A stretch of 57,087 nucleotides of DNA, taken from CAYQQK01 sp964420065 (GTDB lineage: Bacteria > Bacillota > Dethiobacteria > DTU022). Made by a program: the position numbers and the translations under genes. This document shows, one piece after another, positions 33,367-42,219 of this stretch (its first letter is position 1; each line of letters begins with the position of its first letter). Where the stretch lies: the NCBI GenBank assembly GCA_964420065.1, contig CAYQQK010000014.1:1-57087 (forward strand), given 5' to 3'. The notes beneath the pieces were generated by a model that did no database searches, was not told the DNA's origin, and worked only from the letters and a program-made list of their open reading frames with translations.

Positions 33367-33801
33367 ATGTCACCTGAATTTGAAGAGTTGCAGGAGCTGA
33401 TCCTGGCAGAAGCACGGAAATCATTCGGGGAAGCCGCTTTCGATCATGCCCTCAATCCGAAAAACATGGGTCGGATCAATGATCCCGACGGATTTGCCCG
33501 GATCACCGGCCCCTGCGGAGACACCATGGCAATATGGATCAAAGTCCAAAATGAAACGATCAACGCCATCAGCTTCCTTACCGACGGTTGTGGGACCAGC
33601 GTCGCTTCGGGGAGCATGACCACCACGCTGGCCGGGGGTAAAAATATTCAAGAAGCTTCCCGGATCGAAGCGCAAGACGTACTTGAAGCCCTGGGAGGAT
33701 TGCCCAAGGAAAGTGAGCATTGTGCTCTCCTGGCCTCAAACACCCTCAAGGCAGCGATCAAGAATTACCGGGATCACACAACCACGCAGCAGCAGGGCTA
33801 A
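33367..33801 (+). CDS. IscU/NifU-like iron-sulfur scaffold protein
   Basis: Fe-S cluster assembly scaffold. The three ligand cysteines are present in GPCGDTM, TDGCGTSVAS and EHCALLA, with the Asp after the first that is typical for IscU. The length, 144 residues, is normal. No cysteine desulfurase is adjacent; anaerobes often keep such orphan scaffolds. A terminator follows the gene. Confidence 0.88.
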   Translation: MSPEFEELQELILAEARKSFGEAAFDHALNPKNMGRINDPDGFARITGPCGDTMAIWIKVQNETINAISFLTDGCGTSVASGSMTTTLAGGKNIQEASRIEAQDVLEALGGLPKESEHCALLASNTLKAAIKNYRDHTTTQQQG

Positions 33802-33866
33802 CTGCCGGTGCCGCTCCCCTCAACATCCGGAATAACGTTTTTCTTTTACCCCGAGCGTTGCGAAGG

Positions 33867-33887
33867 ACCCCGCCTTGGGGTTTCTTT
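33867..33887 (+). terminator. Rho-independent terminator
   Basis: ACCCC-GCCTT-GGGGT followed by TTCTTT, about 65 bases after the IscU-like gene. Confidence 0.65.
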
Positions 33888-33987
33888 ATGTCCGGCTGGC
33901 GCTTCCCATTCTCCCGGGACAACAAAGGGAAACAAGACGCGGATGTCAAATCATGCTTTAAACCCTGGAACCATGGGGGGTGTTTGA

Positions 33988-35676
33988 ATGCTTCTCGGCA
34001 TTGATGTGGGAGGCACTTCGACCGACGGGGTATTGCTGCATGACGGAACCCTGGTGAAAAGCGTCAAAAAAGCGAGTGACTGCGGCGACCCGGCGGCAAC
34101 CATTTTCGCCGTGCTCGACGAGCTTCTGGAAGGCCATGATGCGGAAGCCGTGCGGCGCGTGGTGATCAGCACCACCGTCGTGACCAACCTTCTGGCAGCC
34201 GGACGAGGCGCCAGGACCGCGCTGCTCCTCGTCCCCGGCCGGGGTCTACCCTTCGAGTTTTACCACATCGCTCCGGATACCTATTTTTTAAGAGGCAACA
34301 CCGATTTCCGGGGCAACATTACCGAACCGGTTGACCCGGTTGAAATCGAAAACGCGGTCGCAGACCTTCGCGCCCGGGGCATAACCCGCATTGCCGTGGC
34401 GGCCAAATTTTCGCATCGCAACCGCACCGCCGAGCAGGAGATTGTCCGGGTTGCCCACCGTCTTTATCCGGAAGCGACGCTGGTCGCGGCAAGCGAAACC
34501 GCCAACCGCATGAATTTCCCGCGGCGCGCAGCAACAGCCTACTACAGCGCCATGACCGGAGAAGAATGGAACCGTTTTGCCGGCCGGGTTGAAGCGGCCG
34601 TGACAAAACGCGGTCTCAAAACCCCGGTTGATATCCTTAAAGCGGACGGCGGAACGATGCCGCTGGCGGTTTCGCGACAAACCCCCGTCGAAACCGTGTT
34701 TTCCGGGCCGGCGGCGAGCGCCATGGGCGCTGTTGCTTTGAACCGCCGCCGCGAAAATGCAGTGGTGATCGACATCGGGGGGACGACCACGGATATTGCC
34801 CTTTTAATCGACGGAGAACCGCTGCACGCCTCCAAAGGCGCTTCGATCAACGGGCGTTTCACCCATATCCAGGCGCTGGCTTTGCGCTCAATCGCCCTCG
34901 GAGGCGACAGTGGGATCAATGGCAAAAATGGGCAGGCCGACATCGTTTCAGAAAGGAGCGGCCCGGCGGCCTGCTTCGGCGGGCCGGCAGCTACGTTGAG
35001 CGATGCTTTCATTCGCCATTATAAACTGGAACCAGAAAAAGCGGATCAAGAACGAGCCCGATCGAAGCTGTCCCAGGCCGCCGCCGAGGCGGGCCTGGAA
35101 CCGGCCTTTTTTGCCGCCGCGATGGTCGAGCAGGCGTTGGAACGTTTAAACAGCCTCATTCACGATATGTTTAGCGAATGGGAAAACGAGCCGGCCTACA
35201 AGGTTTGGGAGATTGTCCACCGACGCCGCTTCCAAATAGATCGACTGATCGGTATCGGCGGGGCGGCAGGCCTGGTGATCCCGCCGCTGGCCGAAAAACT
35301 GGGGGTACCGTACCTGGTGCACCGGCTCGCGCCGGTCGCCAACGCTCTCGGCGCCGCGGTGGCGCGGCCGACCCTGGCACTATCGCTCTACGCCGATACG
35401 CAGCAAAAACGTTATCTGATCGACCGGGAGGGAATTGAAGGTCCCATTGCCGACCCGGCCGGTTTTCAACTGGAACAGGCCCAAAAAATTGCCACGGGCT
35501 ACCTGGCAAAACTGGCCGCCGCCGGGGGGGCGGCCGGATATGCGAATAAGACACGGGTCCACCTGGCGGAACAGTTCAACCTGATCCGCGGTTTCAGTCG
35601 AGTCGGAAAAATCTTTCGGGTTGAGGTCCAGATTGCTCCCGGACTGATCGACGCCTTCAAGGGGGTGGCAGAATGA
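33988..35676 (+). CDS. Hydantoinase/oxoprolinase family protein (HyuA-like)
   Basis: ATP-dependent amidohydrolase of the hydantoinase A/5-oxoprolinase type, with sugar-kinase-like ATP sites: GIDVGGTSTDGVL at the N-terminus and VVIDIGGTTTDIALL near residue 260. The conserved VVISTTVVTNLLA and SGPAASAMGA loops are present. At 562 residues it is shorter than HyuA proteins with the full C-terminus, and no HyuB partner is nearby. Its stop overlaps the start of the next gene (ATGA), so the two products probably act together. ATG 33988 follows GGGGGTG. Confidence 0.8.
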   Translation: MLLGIDVGGTSTDGVLLHDGTLVKSVKKASDCGDPAATIFAVLDELLEGHDAEAVRRVVISTTVVTNLLAAGRGARTALLLVPGRGLPFEFYHIAPDTYFLRGNTDFRGNITEPVDPVEIENAVADLRARGITRIAVAAKFSHRNRTAEQEIVRVAHRLYPEATLVAASETANRMNFPRRAATAYYSAMTGEEWNRFAGRVEAAVTKRGLKTPVDILKADGGTMPLAVSRQTPVETVFSGPAASAMGAVALNRRRENAVVIDIGGTTTDIALLIDGEPLHASKGASINGRFTHIQALALRSIALGGDSGINGKNGQADIVSERSGPAACFGGPAATLSDAFIRHYKLEPEKADQERARSKLSQAAAEAGLEPAFFAAAMVEQALERLNSLIHDMFSEWENEPAYKVWEIVHRRRFQIDRLIGIGGAAGLVIPPLAEKLGVPYLVHRLAPVANALGAAVARPTLALSLYADTQQKRYLIDREGIEGPIADPAGFQLEQAQKIATGYLAKLAAAGGAAGYANKTRVHLAEQFNLIRGFSRVGKIFRVEVQIAPGLIDAFKGVAE

Positions 35677-37028
35677 AACCGACCGGCCTGCTCTTCTTCC
35701 CCGCTTTCGACTGGGCTATCTCGCCCACGCATCCGGAGCGCGAGGAAAGGCTCCTTTACACCCGTGACCAGATTTTTGAGGAAGGAATCATGGATTTGCC
35801 GCAGATCCGTGAATACCAGCCGCGCCTGGCGGAACCCCGCGATATTGCCCGCGTTCACTTTTGTGTGCCCACGATTGAAGCGATCGCCACCGAGGCTCAC
35901 CGCGTCGCCGCCGGCGGAGCGCTGGTCCTCGGCGACGCTTACGCCGGCGGTGAAATCAAAAACGGCTTCGCCATTATCCGTCCGCCGGGGCATCACGCCA
36001 TGACCGTGGTCCACGGCAACCGCGGCTTCTGCAACATCAACCACGAAGCGATCCTGATCGAGTACCTGCGCCGCAAGCACGGCTTGCGGCGGATCGCCAT
36101 CGTCGACACCGATGTCCATCACGGCGACGGCACGCAAGAGATCTACTACCATGATCCCGACGTGCTCTTTATCTCTTTTCACCAGGACGGGCGCACTCTT
36201 TATCCGGGCAGCGGTTTTGTCGAAGAATTGGGTCTTCCGCCGGCCACGGGAATGACGATCAACATCCCCCTGGCGCCTCGGACCACCGATGAAGGAATCC
36301 TTTTCATGGTCGACCGTTTGATCATACCCCTGCTGGAGGAGTTTAAACCGGAACTCGTTGTTAACTCGGCCGGCCAGGACAATCACTATACCGACCCTCT
36401 GGCCAATATGTGCTTCTCTGCCGGCGGCTACGCCGAGCTAAACCGGATGCTGGCCCCCGATATCGCCGTGCTTGAGGGCGGTTATTCCGTCGAAACGGCC
36501 CTACCCTACGTCAACCTGGCCTTGATCATGGCCATGGCCGGAATCGATTACTCGAATTTACATGAACCCGACTACGAACGGAGCGCTTTGAAAGAAGATC
36601 CGGCCAATTTAATACGGCTGGAAAAAATAGCCGCGCTACAGCTGCAAAATTTTCGGATGCGTCGGGAACTGCAAGAGGCGGCCGCGCATGGTTACGGAGA
36701 TTTTTTCCGCACCAGCAACCAAATTTATTACGATACGGATCAGATCCGCGAAAACCAACAGATCAGGCAGCGCCTTTGCCCCAACTGCGGCTCGTTTCGG
36801 GTCATCGCCTCGACGGCGCTGCACGGGTCCGGCCGCCGCAGCCGCGTCCTCTGTTTCAGTACTCCCCTTTACTGTTGCGATGCCTGCCGGGAGGAAGGCC
36901 GTGCCGAATACCGGCAGGCGCTGGATAAAAACGAGGGCAAATATGACTATATTCTCCTGCAGGATCGATTTGCGGATGATTACCGCCGTTTTGACTGCAA
37001 AAATGAAACCGAACACCGTACAACCTAG
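35673..37028 (+). CDS. Histone-deacetylase-fold amidohydrolase with C-terminal zinc ribbon
   Basis: Zinc amidohydrolase of the HDAC/acetylpolyamine amidohydrolase superfamily. The active-site residues are all visible: RPPGHHA, DTDVHHGDG (zinc Asp and His), SAGQDNHYTDPLA (third zinc ligand) and the Tyr in LEGGYS. Past about residue 300 it continues into a helical part and then a zinc ribbon, CPNC (about 369) paired with CCDAC (about 400), which is not part of the usual enzyme. It is translationally coupled to the HyuA-like gene. The substrate is probably an N-acyl compound related to a cyclic amide, which is inference. Confidence 0.82.
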   Translation: MKPTGLLFFPAFDWAISPTHPEREERLLYTRDQIFEEGIMDLPQIREYQPRLAEPRDIARVHFCVPTIEAIATEAHRVAAGGALVLGDAYAGGEIKNGFAIIRPPGHHAMTVVHGNRGFCNINHEAILIEYLRRKHGLRRIAIVDTDVHHGDGTQEIYYHDPDVLFISFHQDGRTLYPGSGFVEELGLPPATGMTINIPLAPRTTDEGILFMVDRLIIPLLEEFKPELVVNSAGQDNHYTDPLANMCFSAGGYAELNRMLAPDIAVLEGGYSVETALPYVNLALIMAMAGIDYSNLHEPDYERSALKEDPANLIRLEKIAALQLQNFRMRRELQEAAAHGYGDFFRTSNQIYYDTDQIRENQQIRQRLCPNCGSFRVIASTALHGSGRRSRVLCFSTPLYCCDACREEGRAEYRQALDKNEGKYDYILLQDRFADDYRRFDCKNETEHRTT

Positions 37029-37048
37029 AAAGCCCCGGGCAATCCCGC

Positions 37049-38284
37049 CTAGCCGCGGCCGGGGAAGCAGCCCTTGAATAGCCGGCCGGCCTGTTCCTGC
37101 AGTGCTTTCAAGGCCAGACTGAGCGGTTGCAAGCCGGGGATGATTTTGCGTTTGCCGGTTCGCCAATGCGGAAATGCCTCCCGGTTGAACAGGACGAAAG
37201 AGAGCACCTTCCAACGCTCCTTCCATCGCCGGGGCAACAGCACCAGACAGAAGTAAGTCCCGGTGTGGGACGGCCCGGCAAACAGCCTCTGCCGGTAAAA
37301 GTTTAGCTCCAGGGGGTTGATCTTATCCACGGGCAGCCCGATCCCCCCCGCTTCGACCGGCCAGGAATGGGCGCCGGTAACCGCGGCCACCAGCGCCCTG
37401 GCCAGGGTCAACAACTTTAAACAATGGTATTGCGCAGCCATGGTATAGATAAAAGCCCAATTGAGCCGGTTGCCCAGCACGGCGTCAAACTGGCACAGGT
37501 CGATGAACCATTTCAGCCCCGCAAATTTGTGACCCAGGGCAAAATGATACACAGAGTGCAAAAAATGCATCTCCAGACTGAGGCAGGGTACCGGAATTCC
37601 CTCCAAATCGATCTGATCGCGGTGTTCAAACCAGGGGACATCATTGACGGGATAGATCGTTTCCAAAGGAGAGCCGCGTTGGATCAGGTTGAGCAGATCC
37701 CAGTGAATATCCACATTTATCGTAAAACCGCCCAGGGAGCGAAGAAAATGCATCTCCGTGTGGTACTCATCCTTGATCGCGGCCCACTCCCGCTCCGTCC
37801 CGCCAAACCCGGGATCTATAAACGGAGAAAACCCACGAGCAAGCAATATTGCCCGCACCTGGGAATAATCTTTTTTGTGGATGAACAGATCGAGATCACT
37901 TACCGGCCGGATATGGAGGCTGCCGTAGAGTTTCTCCAGGTGGGAAAAACCCTTTAACAAAAGATACTCGATCCCCAAACAGTTCAATTCGCGGAACAGC
38001 TCCGCTCCTTCACGAACAAAAACGGCATTGATCAGGGCGGTCCGACCGGCCGCCTTTTTCAGGCTTTGCAGCACGTCCCCGGGCAATTCCGTGACAAGCG
38101 CACCTGTAGTCAAGGCATCATAAAAAAAAGCTGCGACCCCTTGCCCGGCCAGAGTACCGGACAGCGCAGCGTTATCGGAGCAGACTCCAAAGCCGGCCGG
38201 TTTTGTTAAAGAAGAACCCGACTGCGAACCGTACCGGATCTGCAAAAGCTTATAAATTGATTTTTCGGCAGCGGCCCAGGCCAT
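37049..38284 (-). CDS. Nucleotidyltransferase-fold protein (NTP_transf_5)
   Basis: Member of the NTP_transf_5 family often found in lasso-peptide and related clusters. The core motif LLLKGFSHLEKLYG followed by RPVSDLDLFIHKKDY (about residues 111-137) carries the metal-binding Asp pair. The rest is helical, 411 residues in all. In pseudomycoidin-type clusters a homologue adds groups to the phosphorylated precursor, as I recall. Here it starts 36 bases after the precursor gene stop, the last gene of the cluster. Its ribosome site (AGGG) is rather far from ATG 38284. Confidence 0.75.
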   Translation of the reverse strand: MAWAAAEKSIYKLLQIRYGSQSGSSLTKPAGFGVCSDNAALSGTLAGQGVAAFFYDALTTGALVTELPGDVLQSLKKAAGRTALINAVFVREGAELFRELNCLGIEYLLLKGFSHLEKLYGSLHIRPVSDLDLFIHKKDYSQVRAILLARGFSPFIDPGFGGTEREWAAIKDEYHTEMHFLRSLGGFTINVDIHWDLLNLIQRGSPLETIYPVNDVPWFEHRDQIDLEGIPVPCLSLEMHFLHSVYHFALGHKFAGLKWFIDLCQFDAVLGNRLNWAFIYTMAAQYHCLKLLTLARALVAAVTGAHSWPVEAGGIGLPVDKINPLELNFYRQRLFAGPSHTGTYFCLVLLPRRWKERWKVLSFVLFNREAFPHWRTGKRKIIPGLQPLSLALKALQEQAGRLFKGCFPGRG

Positions 38285-38319
38285 TTCAGCTCAACCCTAA
38301 AAAGTGAAGCCATTTTACT

Positions 38320-38412
38320 TTACCCACTATAATCGGAAGGTGAAGTACCGCCACTCAGCTCATTGATGTCGCCCAAAAGGACCAGCTCAGGCTTTTCATA
38401 CTCTTTTTTCAT
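38320..38412 (-). CDS. Short RiPP precursor with lasso-type leader
   Basis: A 30-codon gene with an ideal ribosome site (GAGGAGGG at 38419-38426, 6 bases before ATG). The product carries Tyr5, Pro8, Leu10 and Gly14, matching Tyr-x2-Pro-x-Leu-x3-Gly, the recognition motif of lasso leaders bound by PqqD-like B1 proteins. The expected Leu-Thr before the core reads Leu19-Ser20. The remaining tail is SGGTSPSDYSG, rich in Ser, Thr and Tyr. If cut before Gly21, Asp27 would be residue 7, but only three residues would follow, too few for a knotted tail. It lies among PqqD, B2, kinase-like and nucleotidyltransferase genes. Leader identity is seen; the product is inferred. Confidence 0.8.
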   Translation of the reverse strand: MKKEYEKPELVLLGDINELSGGTSPSDYSG

Positions 38413-38582
38413 GTTTTTCCCTCCTCGCCAAACAACCCGTTATCATTCCGGAATAACTACAAAACCGCATTTCCCTCTTTGATCGAGAACCGAACGCACA
38501 ATGCCGTGAAGACGGTATTATTTGTGTTTTGTTCCGCGGGAGCAGCACACCCCTTGTCTTGTATCATGCCCCTACTGCTTGT

Positions 38583-38611
38583 AAAGTAACAAATCCGGAT
38601 CGCTTTGTCAA
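38583..38611 (-). promoter_or_regulatory. Possible promoter of RiPP precursor gene
   Basis: On the minus strand, TTGACA (38611-38606), 17 bases, then TACTTT (38588-38583), a weak -10. It would give the precursor its own transcript with a leader of about 160 bases. The 248 bases from 38413 to 38660 hold nothing else convincing. Confidence 0.4.
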
Positions 38612-38660
38612 GAAACAGATGGTTCCGTTTCCAAAATATAACGAGCTGTACTTCGCCTCA

Positions 38661-40097
38661 TTATTCCGCAAGTATCCGAAAAAGATTGCCTCTACGGCTC
38701 CAAATATGGACGGCTTTTTCCACAATGATCCGGATGACCTTTAGCGGCGGGTTGCGGCGCAAAACGGCCGCTCGATCCCTCCTACGCTGGTAAGGGAAAA
38801 ACCGCCGTTTCATCCATGCCCGTCGTTCCGCGGCGGGTACAGCCGAAAGGTGATCTGTTTGATAATAGGCCCTGACCTTTTCTCCGGTCCAAACGCCGTT
38901 TTCAAAAAAGGAGTTTCCTTTTTCCCGGTAGAGATCTGTCCCGGGGTAGAGCTGCAGCATACTCATGCTAAAAGTAAGGTGAGGCGGGCCCCGTTTTAAC
39001 CAGTGCAGCCGCGCCTCCAGATCCGCTACGGTTTCTCCGGCAAAACCGGAAAGCATATAAGCATGCACCTCCAGCCCGGCCCGACGGCACAGCTCCAGAG
39101 CGCGACTGTTCTGAGCCACCGTGGTCCCTTTCCGCACACTGTCCAGCTCGGCCTGAGAAGCGGTTTCGAATCCTATTTCCACCAGGGTACACCCCGCTTT
39201 TTTCAACAGCCGGAGCATCGCGAGGCTGATCCGATTAACCCGGGTCTGGATGGCGAACTTGATCCGGCGGTGCAGGCCGGCGGCAATCATCTTCTCGCAA
39301 ATCATCACAGCCCGTTCCCGATCAAAAAGGAAATCGTTATCGTGAAAATAGATCCCTTCCAGCGGATATTTCATCAAAACATCCCTGATCATTTCTACCA
39401 CGTATTCCGGGCTATGCCGTCGCACCCCCTGCCCGTAGGTCAGCGACTCGGTGCAAAAAGAACAACGCCGGGTGCAGCCGCGCGAGGTTATCAACGCCAC
39501 CGCGGATAGATAGTGACCACGGATGGCGTTTTTCCCCGGGCGGGTATAGAAGCGCATATCCAGGAGGTCCAGGGCGGGAAAAGGTAGCTTATCCAGATCG
39601 GAAATTTGTTCCGGCGCCGAACCGGAGATCGTCTCCCCGTTTTTCCACCAGAACCCAGGCACGCGGGACGGATCTGCACCACCGGCCAGGCTGAGCAAAG
39701 CCAGTTCCCCTTCACCCTGCACCACCCCGTTCAGTTGTGGAATTTTTTCAAGGGTTAATTCCGGCAACGCGGTCGCATGGTGCCCTCCCGCCAGCAGCGG
39801 ACCCAAAAATTGTTGCCGGATCAAGGCGGCACAGACGGCGGTGTCGTCGATCAAGGGTGAAATGGTATTAAGCCCAATCAGGTCCGGTTGAAATAAATGC
39901 AACCGTTGCAGCATCCGTGCATCGATCTGTTCCTGATCGGGGCCCAATGAGGCCGCTGCGGCAAAACGGTCGAAAATAGAAACGGTATGCCCTTCCCGGC
40001 GCAGAATGGCAGCCATATAAGCCAGCCCCAACGGGAGCAAGCGCGGCCCGGGTTTTTGCGCCAGACGCGGCAAGGGTGAGATAAGCATTACTTTCAC
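38661..40097 (-). CDS. B12-binding radical SAM enzyme
   Basis: The N-terminal cobalamin-binding fold (about residues 1-150: KPGPRLLPLGLAYMAAILRREGH; AGGHHATALPEL) is followed by a radical SAM barrel with CTRRCSFC at about 207-214 for the 4Fe-4S cluster. This is the BchE/methyltransferase-like class, which methylates unactivated carbons or does ring chemistry. It has 478 residues and starts with GTG 40097 behind GGAGGCGGG. Its position between DUF362 and the precursor gene suggests it acts on the peptide or on a group attached to it; this is inference. Confidence 0.82.
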   Translation of the reverse strand: MKVMLISPLPRLAQKPGPRLLPLGLAYMAAILRREGHTVSIFDRFAAAASLGPDQEQIDARMLQRLHLFQPDLIGLNTISPLIDDTAVCAALIRQQFLGPLLAGGHHATALPELTLEKIPQLNGVVQGEGELALLSLAGGADPSRVPGFWWKNGETISGSAPEQISDLDKLPFPALDLLDMRFYTRPGKNAIRGHYLSAVALITSRGCTRRCSFCTESLTYGQGVRRHSPEYVVEMIRDVLMKYPLEGIYFHDNDFLFDRERAVMICEKMIAAGLHRRIKFAIQTRVNRISLAMLRLLKKAGCTLVEIGFETASQAELDSVRKGTTVAQNSRALELCRRAGLEVHAYMLSGFAGETVADLEARLHWLKRGPPHLTFSMSMLQLYPGTDLYREKGNSFFENGVWTGEKVRAYYQTDHLSAVPAAERRAWMKRRFFPYQRRRDRAAVLRRNPPLKVIRIIVEKAVHIWSRRGNLFRILAE

Positions 40098-40229
40098 GTA
40101 AAACCCGCCTCCTGTTTCCCCGCTCCGACAGCTCTGGTATTTGGGTTTCTATTTCAGTTGTTTCGGCGAAAAACCGTTAATTTCAACCGACCGAATTTTG
40201 GAGCGGCTTCAAACCAGAACCATTCCGCA

Positions 40230-41222
40230 TCACCGTTCGATCACCCGGTACCCTTTCCACGGTTTCCCCCAGATCCCCAGCTTGCGAGCATGGCTTAGCT
40301 GCGCCGCCGTGAACGGATCCGCAGCAAAGCCCTCCAGGCGGTCGTGTTTTTCCTTCAACCGGTACAACAACCGGTACGCCTCCAGATCCACCGCCAACGG
40401 ATTTGCACCGACCAGAATGGTTTTTCCCGCAACAGCCAGGCCTTCTACCGGCCCCCCGGTAATGAAAACTGTTCGCGCGTCCATGATCACCAGGTCCGGT
40501 TGCACGGCCAGACCGATTTCGGCACATTTTTCCTGTAGATGTTCCCGGTGCAGCGGCTGCCTCTCCAGGGGGTGCATGAAGCCAACCGCCAGTTTGATGG
40601 CGCCGGTAAACAACGCTTGGCGGTGAGTTTTCAGATTGGCGAGGGCGATCAGGCACTCCGCTTCCAGTGCCGCCCGGGGCACGGTGATCCGGGCCAGGTA
40701 AGTTCCCGCCACCGGCACGCTGACCCAGGGCTCATCATCAAAACACAGGATCCGGGCTCGGCCCGACAGAGCGTCTTGCAACTTCGCCTTTTTCGCCTGC
40801 CGCCTGGTCGGAAGCACCGGCAACCCCGAACAGTCGCCGGCTACCACCTCCCGCGCCCCCAAACGCCTTAAAAGGCCGGCAACCACGCAAAGCATCTCCG
40901 GGCAGACCGAGGCGGGATACGGATCGGCTGTATTCAGGTTAAATTTAATAAGCACTTTTTTCCCCGAAATCAGGTCCGCATATTTTTCCCCTAACAGCTT
41001 TCCCAGGTTTTCTGCGGCCCGGTCCAGGCCTTCGGAAGCATCGAGGCGGTAAACTCTTTCCAAACCGACGCCGGTCGCATCCCCGGAAGGCCTGTTGCGC
41101 AACCGCGGCGCGCCCGTTCCTGCGAGTATAATTTTCCGCAACACGCGGGGCCGACACAATTTCCTGTGGAACCGGCGTAGGACGGCATAGAGCTTACGCC
41201 ATACAGCTTTCAATACCGACAA
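40230..41222 (-). CDS. DUF362 domain protein
   Basis: A DUF362 protein of 330 residues, with KKVLIKFNLNTADPYPASVCPEML, a loop TGGPVEGLAVAGKTILVGANPLAVDLE and LIALANLKTHRQALFTGAIKLAVG, all typical. Family members are linked to Fe-S or metal chemistry, but no reaction is established here, and I do not see a ferredoxin Cys motif. The start is uncertain: TTG 41222 lies 29 bases inside the preceding gene and has a poor ribosome site, and the first 40 residues are strongly basic. It is cotranscribed with the kinase-like gene. Confidence 0.72.
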   Translation of the reverse strand: MSVLKAVWRKLYAVLRRFHRKLCRPRVLRKIILAGTGAPRLRNRPSGDATGVGLERVYRLDASEGLDRAAENLGKLLGEKYADLISGKKVLIKFNLNTADPYPASVCPEMLCVVAGLLRRLGAREVVAGDCSGLPVLPTRRQAKKAKLQDALSGRARILCFDDEPWVSVPVAGTYLARITVPRAALEAECLIALANLKTHRQALFTGAIKLAVGFMHPLERQPLHREHLQEKCAEIGLAVQPDLVIMDARTVFITGGPVEGLAVAGKTILVGANPLAVDLEAYRLLYRLKEKHDRLEGFAADPFTAAQLSHARKLGIWGKPWKGYRVIER

Positions 41223-42219
41223 CCTCTTCCATCAGTTTTGCAAAATAAGCCATGTCCGTACCGAAATGAACACGGTAACACTGGACCTGACTTAAAAATT
41301 CCATCAGGAAATCGAATTTACGGACTGCGATGTCCGGGATAAAACCGGGCATGGTCACCGGGAAAAGATCGCCGACCACGCGCGCCGGATTGATCCGTTC
41401 AATCGCGCTCTCGCGTTTTCCGGTTTGGATCAAGGTCGCCAGGAAGCGCGCGGCAACGGTGGGCTCGTAGCGCAGCCCCGCCGAAAGTGACGCTTTGTAG
41501 TAGCACTCCCCGTTCAGTTCAATATATGGTTTTTCATCCATCAGTTCCGGGAAAAAACGTCGCAGAGTCTTTTGCCCCAGTTTCACCACATCCGAAAGGG
41601 TAAAACAGTGAAAGCTATCCCCTTCCCGGCGGAGAAGGATCAGTTCGTCATTCAAAAGTGGGTATCCCCGCCGTACCAGGGCGAAGGCCGCAGTTGACTT
41701 GCCGAAGCCGCCAGGACCGGTGAACAAAACCCCCTGCCCATGCATCTGAACACACGAGGCATGAATGGAACAGAATCCCTCTTTTAGCAGCAAGCCATTC
41801 AATACTTTGAAACCAAGAAGCAGGTCTGCGTAAAAAGGGTTAAAACCACCTGCAGGATAAAAGAGCGCCTGACCACTGCCCCGCCCGTAATCCAGCCGGG
41901 TTCTCCCGAAACCGGGCATATTGGTCCACCGCATCTCACCGCGCCTGTACATTTCAAATGGAATTTCCCGATCCAGGAGCAGTAATGTTTGCATCCGCCT
42001 GTACTCATCACCGGGCAAGGGAATGAGCCGCCCGGCTGCACCTTCTTCCGTTTCCAAAAGCTCCAGCTTTATTCCCGTCGATCCGCTGCCCTCCTCCCGA
42101 GGAAGACAAAGATACCTACCGATTGCCTCAAGCCGTCGCCGCCGGTTCGATTGAATCTCGATCAAGGTACGGCAAATCTTGAAACGCGACGAAAAGCAAT
42201 CTCCCTGTGCAGACACCAA
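41194..42219 (-). CDS. HPr kinase-like protein of RiPP cluster
   Basis: Contains a P-loop GPGGFGKST (about residues 170-178) in the setting HASCVQMHGQGVLFTG before it and RRGYPLLNDELILLRREG after it, matching the core of HPr kinase/phosphorylase. The 160 N-terminal residues are unlike HPr kinase. In paeninodin-type clusters a homologue phosphorylates the C-terminal Ser of the precursor. The neighbouring precursor ends Tyr-Ser-Gly, giving Ser29 as a candidate. Its start is one base after the B2 stop. Confidence 0.78.
   Translation of the reverse strand: MVSAQGDCFSSRFKICRTLIEIQSNRRRRLEAIGRYLCLPREEGSGSTGIKLELLETEEGAAGRLIPLPGDEYRRMQTLLLLDREIPFEMYRRGEMRWTNMPGFGRTRLDYGRGSGQALFYPAGGFNPFYADLLLGFKVLNGLLLKEGFCSIHASCVQMHGQGVLFTGPGGFGKSTAAFALVRRGYPLLNDELILLRREGDSFHCFTLSDVVKLGQKTLRRFFPELMDEKPYIELNGECYYKASLSAGLRYEPTVAARFLATLIQTGKRESAIERINPARVVGDLFPVTMPGFIPDIAVRKFDFLMEFLSQVQCYRVHFGTDMAYFAKLMEEVVGIESCMA

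Noticed and set aside
38320..38412. True lasso peptide
   Set aside because: The tail after a possible 7-residue ring has only three residues, and no cyclase gene is present.
38457..38567. A 36-codon open frame upstream of the RiPP precursor
   Set aside because: The only ribosome-like site (AGGGG) is one base from the ATG, and the translation lacks the leader motif.
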